NCBI RefSeq assembly: GCF_009739515.1
Contig: NZ_CP046535.1
Coordinates: forward strand, 4,468,501 to 4,532,500
Direction of reading: 5' to 3'
Length of the DNA stretch: 64,000 nt
From: Sphingomonas profundi
GTDB lineage: Bacteria; Pseudomonadota; Alphaproteobacteria; Sphingomonadales; Sphingomonadaceae
The first letter of the stretch is position 1, and each line of letters begins with the position of its first letter. The position numbers and the translations under genes are program-made. Below the pieces are notes generated by a model, which ran no database searches, was not told the origin of the DNA, and worked only from the letters and a program-made list of their open reading frames with translations. Positions 1 to 8,757 of this stretch are shown here, in pieces.

Positions 1-1227
1 GAGGCGAAGCTGCTATTCGCGGACAGCGGTTTCCTCGCGCAGGCGGGCGAGGTGGCGGCTGAGACCGATACGACGTTCGCGGGCGCGATCCCCGACGCGG
101 CCGATCATGCGGCCTATGCGGGACCGACGCCGTCGCCCGACGATGCCGTCTTCCAGGTCTATACGTCCGGCACCACGGGCCGGCCGAAAGGTGCCGTCCT
201 CAGCCACCGCAACATGCTCGCCCTGCGCGCGCCCGGCTATCGCGCGGGCCTGCGATGGTTTCCGGAGGCCTCGGATCGCACCCTCGCCATTCTGCCCGTC
301 GCGCATATCGCGGGGACGGCCTACGTGCTGTTCGGCCTGTACGGCGGCGGGTTGGTGATCGTCGCGGCGGAGTTCGACCCGGGGCTCGCGCTTCGCCTCA
401 TCGCGGCGGAGCGGATCAGCCACGTCCTGCTCGCGCCGGCGGCGATGCGCCAGATGCTCGATCACGCGGACGCCTGCACGACCGACCTCGCCACGCTCCG
501 CTACATAACCTACGGCGCATCGCCGATCCCGGAGGCGCTGCTCGCGCGCGCGCTGGAGACGTTCGGCTGCGGCTTTGTCCAGATGTACGGGATGAGCGAG
601 GCGGCGGGCGGTGTCGTCGCGCTCTCGCCGGAAGATCACGTCGCCCCTGGCGGGGCGCTGCTGCGATCGGCCGGGCGGGCGATGCCGGGGGTGGAGATCG
701 GCATCGTCGACGGCGACGGAACGAGGATGGCGGCGGGCGAGACGGGCGAGGTGGTGGTGCGCTCCCGCGCGGTGATGCAGGGCTATTGGCGCCTGCCCGA
801 GGAGACCGCGCGCACCATCCTGCCCGGTGACTGGCTGCGCAGCGGCGATGTCGGCCGGATCGACGAGCAGGGCTATCTGTTCATTCTCGACCGGGTCAAG
901 GACATGATCGTTTCGGGCGGTGAGAACATTTATCCCGCCGAGGTGGAGAATGCGATCTTCGGCCATCCGGGAGTGGCGGACGTCGCGGTGATCGGCGTGC
1001 CTTCCGAACGATGGGGCGAGGAGGTGATGGCGATGGTGGTGCCAAGGCCGGGCCATTCCCCCGATCTGACCTCCATCGCGGATTGGGCGCGCGGCAGGAT
1101 CGCCGCGTTCAAGGTGCCCCGGCAAATGGCGCTGGTGGAGGAACTGCCGCGCAACGCCGGCAACAAGGTGCTCCGCCGCCTGCTGCGCGAGCCCTATTGG
1201 CAAGGCCTGGATCGCCGCGTTCACTGA
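1..1227 (+). CDS. AMP-dependent acyl-CoA synthetase/ligase, 5'-truncated by window edge
   Basis: Activates a carboxylic acid to its CoA thioester through an acyl-AMP, in the cytoplasm. The frame is open from the first base, so the start and the N-terminal region lie outside; 408 codons are visible. The ATP-binding P-loop YTSGTTGRPKG is at visible residues 54-64, the hinge and C-terminal subdomain signature (DRVKDMIVSGGENIYP) near 297-312, and the catalytic lysine is kept in GNKVLRR near residue 388. It is followed after about 110 bases by a flavin reductase and beta-oxidation genes on the same strand, so it probably feeds that pathway. The acid substrate cannot be told; this family covers fatty, aromatic and steroid acids. 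Confidence 0.9.
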   Translation, partial: EAKLLFADSGFLAQAGEVAAETDTTFAGAIPDAADHAAYAGPTPSPDDAVFQVYTSGTTGRPKGAVLSHRNMLALRAPGYRAGLRWFPEASDRTLAILPVAHIAGTAYVLFGLYGGGLVIVAAEFDPGLALRLIAAERISHVLLAPAAMRQMLDHADACTTDLATLRYITYGASPIPEALLARALETFGCGFVQMYGMSEAAGGVVALSPEDHVAPGGALLRSAGRAMPGVEIGIVDGDGTRMAAGETGEVVVRSRAVMQGYWRLPEETARTILPGDWLRSGDVGRIDEQGYLFILDRVKDMIVSGGENIYPAEVENAIFGHPGVADVAVIGVPSERWGEEVMAMVVPRPGHSPDLTSIADWARGRIAAFKVPRQMALVEELPRNAGNKVLRRLLREPYWQGLDRRVH

Positions 1228-1337
1228 GGCGGGGCGTCGCCTTGCCTCCAGTTGCAGCGGCGGTTGCCTTGTTCGCGCCGCGTCTGGCGGCCGGCGCGCG
1301 CGCGCCGATAGAAAGGCTCCCTCGACAGCCGGGGGAT

Positions 1338-2516
1338 ATGATGAGCCTGAACGAGAAGACCGCCGCACGCTCGCGCGAGCCGCTCTATCAGCCGCTCACC
1401 GTGCGCGGGATGACGGTGCGCAATCGTATCGTGATGGCGCCCATGACGCGCGGCTTCAGCCCCGCCGGGGCGCCCGGGCCGGACGTGGCCGCTTATTATG
1501 CGCGCCGTGCCGAAGGCGATTGCGGCCTCATCGTCACCGAGGGGGTGGCGGTGGATCATCCGGCCGCGCTCGGCGATGCCGGGCTGGACGAGAAGGACGT
1601 GCCCTATATGGCCGGCGACGCGGTGCTGGCCGGGTGGCGCAACGTGGTGGATGCGGTGCACGCGGCCGATTGCCGGATCGTGGCTCAGCTGTGGCATCAG
1701 GGCGTGCTGCGCAAGCCGGGAACGGGGCCGAGCCCTGATGTCGCCTCGGTCAGTCCCTCGGGCGTCTGGGGCCCGCTCGGCCGACAGTCCTCGATCGCGC
1801 CTGAGAGCATCCCCGCCGATCCGCAGGTCGGCGATCCGATGACGGAGGCGCAGATCGAGGAGGCGAGCGATGCGTTCGTGCGCTGTGCGCGCAACGCGAT
1901 AGCGGTGGGCTTCGATGGCATCGCCCTGCACGGCGGCCATGGCTATCTGATCGACAATTTTCTGTGGGAAGGCACGAACAAGCGGGACGATCGCTGGGGC
2001 GGCGATCGCGCCCGGCGGGGGGCCTTCGCGGTGGAGATCGTCCGCCGCATCCGCGCCGCGATCGGTGAGGAATATCCGATCTTCTTCCGCTTCTCGCAAT
2101 GGAAGCAGCAGGATTTCCGCGCGACGCTCGCCGACACGCCGGAGGAACTGGCGGAGGTGTTGCGCCCGCTCGCAGATGCGGGGGTGGACGTGTTCGACGC
2201 CAGCGTGCGCTATTTCAACAAGGCCGCGTTCGAGGGTTCGCCATTGAGCCTGGCCGGCTGGGCGAAGGCGCTGACCGGCAAATGCTCGATGGCGGTGGGT
2301 GGCATCGGCATCAACCAGGGCGTGTACGACACGGCCAAGACGATGGCAGCGGTGGACAATGTAGAGCTGCTGCTGGATCGGTTCGAGCGTGGCGAGTTCG
2401 ATTTCGTGGCGGTGGGCCGCGCGATGCTGGGCGACGCGCAATGGGCGCGCAAGGCCCGCTCCGGCGAGGCGATCCGCGCCTTCGATGCGACGGCCGATAT
2501 CCGCACCCTAACCTGA
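1338..2516 (+). CDS. NADH:flavin oxidoreductase, Old Yellow Enzyme family
   Basis: FMN-dependent TIM-barrel ene-reductase that would reduce an activated C=C bond (enone or 2-enoyl type). The N-terminal NRIVMAPMTRG strand and HGGHGYLIDNFLW motif are typical of the family, as is the conserved RWGG segment. At about 392 residues it has only the FMN barrel and lacks the C-terminal FAD/NAD domain of FadH-type 2,4-dienoyl-CoA reductases. Two in-frame ATGs (1338, 1341) follow a GGGGGA Shine-Dalgarno; either may be used. It has a clear paralogue at 26621-27847, sharing the FSQWKxQD and SVRxF segments, so two reductases of one unusual subfamily sit in the island. Substrate unknown. Confidence 0.9.
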   Translation: MMSLNEKTAARSREPLYQPLTVRGMTVRNRIVMAPMTRGFSPAGAPGPDVAAYYARRAEGDCGLIVTEGVAVDHPAALGDAGLDEKDVPYMAGDAVLAGWRNVVDAVHAADCRIVAQLWHQGVLRKPGTGPSPDVASVSPSGVWGPLGRQSSIAPESIPADPQVGDPMTEAQIEEASDAFVRCARNAIAVGFDGIALHGGHGYLIDNFLWEGTNKRDDRWGGDRARRGAFAVEIVRRIRAAIGEEYPIFFRFSQWKQQDFRATLADTPEELAEVLRPLADAGVDVFDASVRYFNKAAFEGSPLSLAGWAKALTGKCSMAVGGIGINQGVYDTAKTMAAVDNVELLLDRFERGEFDFVAVGRAMLGDAQWARKARSGEAIRAFDATADIRTLT

Positions 2517-2637
2517 TCGCTTTGCTTGCAGCCGAACGCCGTCTTGACCTCGCGGCGAAACCCGCTCCGCCGTCTTTCGCGCTGATCTATGCCAAGCGGA
2601 TCATGACCGGCGCCGGCCGGTGGAACTGGAAGAGATA

Positions 2638-3816
2638 ATGCAGAACAATCCCGTAATCGTCGATATCGTCCGTTCGCCGATGGCACGCGGGAAGGCGGGT
2701 GGCGCGCTGTCGGAGGTGCATCCGGCCGACCTGCTGTCCCAGACGATCGCCGCCCTGATGGCGCGCAACGACTTCGACCCCGGGCTCGTCGACGACCTCA
2801 TCATGGGATGCGTGAGCCAGGCGGGCGAGCAGGCGGTGCCCACTGGGCGGACGGCGTGGCTGGCGGCCGGTTTCCCGCAGCATGTGCCGTGCACAATGGT
2901 GGAGCGACGCTGTGGATCGAGCCAGCAGGCGATCCACTTCGCGGCGCAGGGCATCGCCGCGGGCGCGTACGACATCGTTCTGGCGGGCGGCATAGAATCC
3001 ATGAGCCGCGTGCCGATGGGCAGCGCGCGCATGGGCAAGGAGCCGCACGGCGAGGCGTTCGAGTGTCGCTTTCCCGGCATGGTGGGGCAGGGCATCTCGG
3101 CGGAGCTGATCGCCGCGCGCTGGGGGATCGACCGCGAGGCGATGGACGCTTATTCGGCGCGCTCCCATCAGCGGGCGGAACAGGCGCGGCAGGCGGGCGG
3201 CCTGGCGAACGAGATCGTGCCGATCGAGACGCCGGGCGGCACGGTTTCCACCGACGAGACGATCCGCGCGTCCACCACCGCGGAGGGGCTCGCGCAGCTG
3301 AAGACCTCGTTCAACAATGACGAGATCGCGGCGCGCTTTCCCGAAATCAACTGGAGCATCACCGCAGGCAATTCCTCACAGATCACCGATGGCGCGTCCG
3401 TCGCCCTTGTGATGTCGGAGGCCATGGCGAACCGCCTGGGTCTGCGGCCGCGCGCGCGTTTCGTCGCGTTCGACGTGATCGCTGACGATCCGCTGCTGAT
3501 GCTGACCGCGCCGATCCCGGCGACCCAGCGCATCCTGAAGAAGGCCGGCATGGACGTTGCGGATATCGACCAGTTCGAGGTCAACGAGGCCTTTGCGCCG
3601 GTTCCGCTCGCTTGGCTGAAGGATTTGAAGGCGGATCCGGAGCGGCTGAACCCGCGCGGCGGGGCGATCGCGCTCGGCCATCCGCTCGGCGCGTCGGGAA
3701 CGCGGCTGATGTCGTCGCTGGTCAACGGACTGGAGGAGAGCGGCGGCCGCTACGGCCTGCAGACGATGTGCGAGGCAGGCGGGCAGGCCAACGCGACGAT
3801 TATAGAACGACTCTGA
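2638..3816 (+). CDS. Acetyl-CoA C-acyltransferase (thiolase)
   Basis: Thiolytic cleavage of a 3-ketoacyl-CoA, the last step of a beta-oxidation round. With the start at 2638 (GGAAGAG Shine-Dalgarno seven bases upstream) it has 392 residues, the normal size. The acyl-accepting Cys92 lies in ERRCGSSQQA, the catalytic His348 in GHPLGASG, and Cys378 in MCEAGGQA, where most thiolases have C-x-GGG-x-G; the second glycine-rich motif is therefore slightly altered but the key residues stay. NEAFAPVP is also present. An upstream in-frame ATG at 2620 is less likely. It opens a tight run with an SDR, crotonase and two acyl-CoA dehydrogenases. Confidence 0.93.
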   Translation: MQNNPVIVDIVRSPMARGKAGGALSEVHPADLLSQTIAALMARNDFDPGLVDDLIMGCVSQAGEQAVPTGRTAWLAAGFPQHVPCTMVERRCGSSQQAIHFAAQGIAAGAYDIVLAGGIESMSRVPMGSARMGKEPHGEAFECRFPGMVGQGISAELIAARWGIDREAMDAYSARSHQRAEQARQAGGLANEIVPIETPGGTVSTDETIRASTTAEGLAQLKTSFNNDEIAARFPEINWSITAGNSSQITDGASVALVMSEAMANRLGLRPRARFVAFDVIADDPLLMLTAPIPATQRILKKAGMDVADIDQFEVNEAFAPVPLAWLKDLKADPERLNPRGGAIALGHPLGASGTRLMSSLVNGLEESGGRYGLQTMCEAGGQANATIIERL

Positions 3817-3828
3817 GGGGGCGGAAGC

Positions 3829-4590
3829 ATGAATATCGAAGGTATCGTCGCCGTCGTCACCGGTGGCGCGTCCGGGCTGGGCCGCGCGACCGCCGAGCGC
3901 CTGGTGGCGCAGGGGGCGAAGGTGGTGATCGCCGATCTGGCGCCTAATGGCGACGAGGTGGCGAGCGAGATTGGCGGCGGCACCCGCTTCGTCACCGCCG
4001 ACGTGACCAGCACGGAGCAGATGAACGCCGTGTTCGACGCGGCCGAGACGGTGGGTCCGCTGCGCGCGGTGGTGCACTGCGCGGGACGTGGGGGCCCGAT
4101 CCGCGTGGTCGACAAGCATGGCGAGCCGGGATCGCTCGAAACCTACGAGATGGTCGTCCGGATCAATCTGATCGGCAGCTTCAACGTGCTGCGCCTGGGC
4201 GCGGCTCGGATGGCCAAGAGCGAACTGGTGGATGGCGAACGCGGCGTGGTGATTCTCACCGCATCGGTGGCCGCGTTTGAGGGGCAGATCGGGCAGATCC
4301 CCTATGCCTCTGCCAAGGCGGGTATTGTGGGGATGACGATCGTGGCCGCGCGCGATCTGGCGGGCCGCCAGATCCGCGTCTGCACGATCGCGCCGGGTAC
4401 GTTCGACACGCCCATCCTCGCCCGCCTTTCGGAAGATGTGCGGGGATCGCTGGCGAAGGCGGTGCCGCATCCGTCGCGGTTGGGTCAGCCCCACGAATTC
4501 GCTATGCTGGCCGGCCAGATCATCGAGAACCCGATGCTGAACGGCGAGACGATCCGCCTCGATGGCGCGATAAGGATGCCACCGCGATGA
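3829..4590 (+). CDS. SDR, 3-hydroxyacyl-CoA dehydrogenase type 2 (17beta-HSD10)-like
   Basis: NAD-dependent short-chain dehydrogenase, 253 residues. The cofactor motif TGGASGLG is at the N-terminus and the catalytic Tyr159-x3-Lys163 in YASAK. The overall pattern (GGASGLGRAT, 'TAPGTFDTP'-like APGTFDTP, C-terminal LNGETIRLDGAIRMPPR) is that of HSD10-type 3-hydroxyacyl-CoA dehydrogenases. This fits the step between the hydratase encoded next door and the thiolase upstream. It lies 12 bases after the thiolase, and its stop overlaps the ATG of the crotonase gene (ATGA), which suggests translational coupling. Activity on a cyclic alcohol instead is possible. Confidence 0.88.
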   Translation: MNIEGIVAVVTGGASGLGRATAERLVAQGAKVVIADLAPNGDEVASEIGGGTRFVTADVTSTEQMNAVFDAAETVGPLRAVVHCAGRGGPIRVVDKHGEPGSLETYEMVVRINLIGSFNVLRLGAARMAKSELVDGERGVVILTASVAAFEGQIGQIPYASAKAGIVGMTIVAARDLAGRQIRVCTIAPGTFDTPILARLSEDVRGSLAKAVPHPSRLGQPHEFAMLAGQIIENPMLNGETIRLDGAIRMPPR

Positions 4591-5387
4591 GCGGGCTGAT
4601 CCTGCATGACGAGACAGATGGCGTCGTCACCTTGACGCTGAACCAGCCGGACCAGCGCAATCCGATCTCCGATCCGCCGACGATTGACGCGCTGGTCGCC
4701 GCGATCGAGGCGGCCGATCGTGATCTTGCGGTGCGGGTGGTGATCCTGACGGGCGCGGGCAAGGCCTTCTCGACCGGCGGCAACATCGCCGCGATGAAGC
4801 CGGGCGGTGGGCTGAACGATTCTCTCGGCGCGAACACGCGGCGCAACTATCGCAACGGCATCCAGCGCCTGCCCCTGCTGTTCGAGGCCATCGAGGTGCC
4901 GGTGATCGCCGCCGTCAACGGCCCGGCGATCGGCGCCGGCTGCGATCTGGCGTGCATGTGCGACATCCGGATCGCCGGCGAGAGCGCGAAATTCGCGGAG
5001 AGCTTTGTCAAGCTGGGCATCGTACCGGGCGATGGCGGGGCGTGGCTGCTGCCGCGCGTCGTCGGCTTCTCGCGGGCGAGCGAGATGGCCTTCACGGGTG
5101 ATCTGCTAAACGCGGCGGAAGCGCTGGCCTGCGGCCTCGTCTCCCGCGTGGTGCCGGACGAGCGGCTGATGGACGAGGCGCGGGGGCTGGCCCAGCGGAT
5201 CGCCGCGAACCCGCCGCATGCCGTGCGGATGACCAAGCGGCTGCTGCGCGAGGGCCGTACCGCGAGCCTTGCCGGCATCCTCGAAACCTCGGCGGCGGCG
5301 CAGGCGCTGTGTCACGGGACGGACGATCACCGTGAGGCGGTGGCCGCGTTCCTCGAAAAGCGGCAGCCGCGTTTTATCGGCCAGTGA
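4587..5387 (+). CDS. Enoyl-CoA hydratase/isomerase (crotonase family)
   Basis: 266-residue crotonase-fold protein. The oxyanion-hole segments are visible: FSTGGNIAAM near residue 60 and NGPAIGAGCDLACMCDIRIA near 110-130, followed by VKLGIVPGDGGAWLLPRVVG, where family members carry catalytic acid residues. Expected role: hydration or isomerisation of an enoyl-CoA. It starts in an ATGA overlap with the SDR and ends 13 bases before the GTG of the acyl-CoA dehydrogenase. The crotonase fold also covers hydrolases and ring-cleaving enzymes, so the precise reaction is open. Confidence 0.9.
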   Translation: MSGLILHDETDGVVTLTLNQPDQRNPISDPPTIDALVAAIEAADRDLAVRVVILTGAGKAFSTGGNIAAMKPGGGLNDSLGANTRRNYRNGIQRLPLLFEAIEVPVIAAVNGPAIGAGCDLACMCDIRIAGESAKFAESFVKLGIVPGDGGAWLLPRVVGFSRASEMAFTGDLLNAAEALACGLVSRVVPDERLMDEARGLAQRIAANPPHAVRMTKRLLREGRTASLAGILETSAAAQALCHGTDDHREAVAAFLEKRQPRFIGQ

Positions 5388-5400
5388 AGGGAGCGAAGGC

Positions 5401-6591
5401 GTGAGCGAGCAATCCGACGTCGAGGGCTTGCGCGAGGAGCTTCGCGGCTGGCTCGCCCAAAACGTGCCTCCCGACTGGCGGGAGCAGCAGGCCGGCGACA
5501 ATATCGACGGCTTCCTCGCGTCCCAGCGCGAATGGCTGGCCCGGCTGGTGGAGGGCGGCTATGCCACGCCGCACTGGCCGAAGGAATGGCCGGGCGGCGG
5601 CCGCTCGCTGGCCGAGCAGGTCGCGATCTTCGAGGAGATTGCTCGCGCCGACGCACCCCGCATGAGCCTGTTCTTCGTCGCGCTCTATCACGCCGCCATG
5701 ACCCTGATGGAGTGCGGGACCGAGGCGCAGCGGGCGCGCCACCTGCCCGCGATCCTGAAGGGAGAGATTTGGTGTCAGGGCTTCTCCGAGCCTAATGCCG
5801 GCTCCGACCTGGCGTCGCTGCGCTGCAAGGCCGAGCGGCGCGGAGATCATTATGTCGTGAACGGCCAGAAGATATGGTCCACCCTCGGCCAGTTCGCGGA
5901 CTGGTGCCTTTTGCTGGTGCGCACCGGTTCGAGCGGGCCGAAGCAGACCGGCATCACCTTCCTGCTGATGGACATGAAGTCCAAGGGGGTGGAGGTGCGG
6001 CCGATCCGCCAGATCACCGGCGACGAGGAATTTGCCGAGCTGTTCCTCGACGACGTGCATATCCCGGTCGAGAACCTCGTCGGCCAGGAGAGTGAGGGCT
6101 GGCGCGTCGCTCAGACGACGCTGTCGTCCGAAAGGGGCCTCACTCTGGTGGAGTTGACCGAGCGGCTGGCGCGGTCGCTTTGGCGACTGGTGGGGATCGT
6201 GACGCAAGACGGGGCAGAGGCCGACCGGATCGACGACGAAGCCCGGCGCCGGATCGTCGACATCGCGGCGCGGATCGAAGGCCTGCGCGCGATGATCGCG
6301 GCGTTCATGGCGCGGCGCATGGCCGGGCAGGAGGGTGTGGGCGATGCCTCGATGCTGAAGCTCGGCTACGCGCGGATCCTGCGCGATTTCACCGCGCTCG
6401 GCCTGCGTCTGCGCGGAATGGCGGCGCAACGCGACACGCGATACGTGCTAGGTGCGGGCTATGAGACGAGCAACTGGATGTTCGACTTCATGAATTCCTA
6501 TCAGTGGAACATCGCCGGCGGCGCCAATGAGATCCAGCGCAACATCGTCGCCGAAAGGGTCTTGATGATGCCGCGGGAGAAGCTCGCATGA
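5401..6591 (+). CDS. Acyl-CoA dehydrogenase (probable subunit of a two-gene enzyme)
   Basis: FAD-dependent alpha,beta-dehydrogenation of an acyl-CoA. About 396 residues from GTG 5401, preceded by GGGAG/GAAGG; the longer frame back to 5269 only overlaps the crotonase. N-terminal helical domain (ATPHWPKEWPGGG), FAD-contact strand (CQGFSEPNAGSDLASL) and C-terminal AGGANEIQRNIVAERVL are visible. At the place where MCAD-type enzymes have the catalytic Glu (EGT), this one has AGG, so it lacks that base. Such proteins are typical of one half of alpha2beta2 dehydrogenases like the FadE pairs of steroid side-chain catabolism. The next gene, joined by an ATGA overlap, would be the partner. Confidence 0.9.
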   Translation: MSEQSDVEGLREELRGWLAQNVPPDWREQQAGDNIDGFLASQREWLARLVEGGYATPHWPKEWPGGGRSLAEQVAIFEEIARADAPRMSLFFVALYHAAMTLMECGTEAQRARHLPAILKGEIWCQGFSEPNAGSDLASLRCKAERRGDHYVVNGQKIWSTLGQFADWCLLLVRTGSSGPKQTGITFLLMDMKSKGVEVRPIRQITGDEEFAELFLDDVHIPVENLVGQESEGWRVAQTTLSSERGLTLVELTERLARSLWRLVGIVTQDGAEADRIDDEARRRIVDIAARIEGLRAMIAAFMARRMAGQEGVGDASMLKLGYARILRDFTALGLRLRGMAAQRDTRYVLGAGYETSNWMFDFMNSYQWNIAGGANEIQRNIVAERVLMMPREKLA

Positions 6592-7664
6592 CGCCCGCGA
6601 CCGATATGGCCGAACCGATCGAGGCGATCGAGCCGGAGGAACTGCGCGAGGGCGCGAAGCGGCTGCTGGCGGATCGGATCGACCGGCGTGCCGGCTGGCA
6701 CGAAAGGCCGCGCGCGGATATATCGGCGCTGCTCGGCGAGATAAGCGAACTCGGCTGGGTGCTGCTGACCGCGCCGCCGGCCAATGGCGGGCTTGGCCAA
6801 AGCTTCGCCGCGCTTGCGCCTATCTATGAGGAGATGGGGCGCGCGCTGTCGCCGCTCTCACTCGCGGCGACGTTGCAGGCGGTCGACGTTCTTGCCGCCA
6901 CCGGCGGTGCGGCGGCGTCCGCCTTGCTCGATCGGATAACCGGCGGTGAGGCGCGCGTGGCAACGCTGTGGGCGACTGTTCCGGCGGAAACTCCGATCGA
7001 CGCGGATTTCATCACGGTGCCGGGCACGGCGGATGCGACGGACCTGCTGATCCTGCCAGAGGATGGCGAAGGGCCGGTGCTGCTGGTCGATTTGTCGGTC
7101 GATGGCGTGACGGTGATGCCCGTCGATACGTGGGACCGCACGCGATCGTTCTGCGACATCAGGTTGCGCGGTGTCGATGCCGTCTCCCTGACCGGGGCCG
7201 GTGCCGCGCGCCTCGCGCGAGCGCACGGAGATCTGGCGATGGCATGGGATTGCATCGGCGCCGGCCTGCAGTGCCTGGATGAGGCGATCGCCTATATGGG
7301 TACGCGCAAGCAGTTCAATCGCCCGATCGGGTCTTTCCAGGCGCTGAAGCATCGCTCGGCCGACCTCAAGGTGGGGCTGGAGATCGCGCGGGCGCTGGCC
7401 GATCACGCCACCATCACGTTCGCGAGACGCGGTGCGGGGTGGGCCGATCTCGCCGGGCAGGCGCGGATATTGGCGGTCGATGCGTTTCGCGCGGTGGCGG
7501 AGGAGTCTGTGCAGTTCCACGGCGGCATCGGCTTCACATGGGAATATGACTGTCACCTGTTCCTGAAGCGCGCGCTGATGAACGAGATGATCGACGAGAC
7601 GCCCGAGCAGGTACGCGATCGCATCGCGCCCGCCGTCATGGAACGCGCGCTGGCCCGCCTCTAA
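6588..7664 (+). CDS. Acyl-CoA dehydrogenase family protein (probable partner subunit)
   Basis: 358 residues. The C-terminal half has the family segments MGTRKQFNRPIGSFQALKHR and FHGGIGFTWE; the N-terminal half is divergent and alanine-rich. The E of GFTWE lies where the second subunit of heteromeric acyl-CoA dehydrogenases usually supplies active-site residues. It overlaps the stop of the previous dehydrogenase by ATGA, which supports a stoichiometric pair. It is the last gene of the first operon; a strong hairpin follows 16 bases after its stop. Alternative: an independent dehydrogenase for a bulky acyl-CoA. Confidence 0.87.
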   Translation: MTPATDMAEPIEAIEPEELREGAKRLLADRIDRRAGWHERPRADISALLGEISELGWVLLTAPPANGGLGQSFAALAPIYEEMGRALSPLSLAATLQAVDVLAATGGAAASALLDRITGGEARVATLWATVPAETPIDADFITVPGTADATDLLILPEDGEGPVLLVDLSVDGVTVMPVDTWDRTRSFCDIRLRGVDAVSLTGAGAARLARAHGDLAMAWDCIGAGLQCLDEAIAYMGTRKQFNRPIGSFQALKHRSADLKVGLEIARALADHATITFARRGAGWADLAGQARILAVDAFRAVAEESVQFHGGIGFTWEYDCHLFLKRALMNEMIDETPEQVRDRIAPAVMERALARL

Positions 7665-7679
7665 GGCTCACGGACGCAG

Positions 7680-7730
7680 AAAGGGGCCGGCGGGGCAGGA
7701 GATCGTCTCTCCTACCCCGCCGGCCCCTTT
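7680..7730. terminator. Bidirectional intrinsic terminator
   Basis: A long near-perfect hairpin: AAAGGGGCCGGCGGGG pairs with CCCCGCCGGCCCCTTT, extended inward by AGGAGA/TCTCCT with a single mismatch. It is followed by TTTCTTTT on the plus strand and flanked by A-rich sequence that gives a T tract on the minus strand. It sits exactly between convergent genes ending at 7664 (+) and 7737 (-), so it can end both transcripts. Confidence 0.9.
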
Positions 7731-7736
7731 CTTTTG

Positions 7737-8723
7737 CTACATCGTAAGCGCGACGGAGCCGAACGGACGCGCCGTGCTCATGTACTTAAGCGCCGCCGGC
7801 GCCTCGTCGAACGGGAAGCTGCGATCGAACAGCGGCTTCACCGTGCCCTGATCGGCGAAGCGAGTGAAGTCGTCCCACGCCTCGCGCCATTCGTCGGGGG
7901 TGCACGTGTAGACGCCATAGCCCTGGATGCTGCCGCGCACGAGGATCAGATCGGCCAAGGTGATCGTGGAGCCGCGGCCTGCTGCGAAACCCAGCACGAT
8001 CGCCTTGCCGTAGCGGACGAGGCATTTCACCGCCTGGCCGATCACCGCGCCGCCGAGCGAATCGATGATGATATCCACGCCGACGCCGCCGTTGCGCGCC
8101 ATGACGCCGTCCGCGATCGCTTCCTTCGACATGTCGATGACGTTGTCGAAGCCGGCTTCGGCCGCCTTTGCCGCCTTGTCGGGCGAGCTGGTGGTCGAGA
8201 ACACCTTCGCCGCGCCCATCGCCCGCGCCAGCTGATAGGCCGCATTGCCGACCGATCCGCCGATCCCGGTGGCCAGGACGGTCTTGCCCGGCGCCATGCC
8301 GGCTTCCTTCAGCGCGCGATAGGCGGTGGGATAGGCGACGGCCGCCTGCGCGGCGGCGCCGTCCGGCACGGAGGCGGGGATGCGCGCCATGTGGTCCGCC
8401 TCCACCGCGACATAGTCTGCCCAGCTGCCCGGCCGCATGAAACCGTAGGGAAAGGCGCCGAACATCACGCGATCGCCGACGGCGAACGAGGAGGCGCCGG
8501 CATCCTCGACGATGCCGGCGCCCTGATTGCCGGGTATGATCGGGAAGCTGGCCGGCGGAAAGTTCGCTTCATTCTCGTCGTTGATGATCGCGCCGTCGAA
8601 TGGCACGACGCCGGGCGCCGTCACGCGGACGAGAACCTCGGTTCCGGAGATGGTCGGCCTCGGCAGATCGACCAGCCGGAGATCCTGGGCGCCCGTCTGG
8701 GCCTCGATCTGCCAAGCGCGCAT
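7737..8723 (-). CDS. Zinc-independent MDR oxidoreductase (NADPH:quinone reductase-like)
   Basis: 328-residue medium-chain reductase. The N-terminal GroES-like domain shows IPGNQGAGIVEDAG and GDRVMFGAF; the cofactor motif is ATGIGGSVGNAAYQLARAMGA around residue 150. No zinc-binding Cys cluster is seen, so a reductase acting on C=C or quinone is more likely than an alcohol dehydrogenase. It is the last gene of a minus-strand operon that begins near 12396; 34 bases separate it from the CoA ligase upstream. Substrate unknown. Confidence 0.87.
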   Translation of the reverse strand: MRAWQIEAQTGAQDLRLVDLPRPTISGTEVLVRVTAPGVVPFDGAIINDENEANFPPASFPIIPGNQGAGIVEDAGASSFAVGDRVMFGAFPYGFMRPGSWADYVAVEADHMARIPASVPDGAAAQAAVAYPTAYRALKEAGMAPGKTVLATGIGGSVGNAAYQLARAMGAAKVFSTTSSPDKAAKAAEAGFDNVIDMSKEAIADGVMARNGGVGVDIIIDSLGGAVIGQAVKCLVRYGKAIVLGFAAGRGSTITLADLILVRGSIQGYGVYTCTPDEWREAWDDFTRFADQGTVKPLFDRSFPFDEAPAALKYMSTARPFGSVALTM

Positions 8724-8757
8724 ATCCTATGGTCCTCACTATAGCTGAAAGAGTGGA

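Noticed and set aside
13-1368. 451-residue minus-strand frame
   Set aside because: Antisense to the acyl-CoA ligase, low complexity, no motif.
7734-8744. 336-residue plus-strand frame
   Set aside because: Exact shadow of the MDR reductase on the opposite strand; no recognisable domain.
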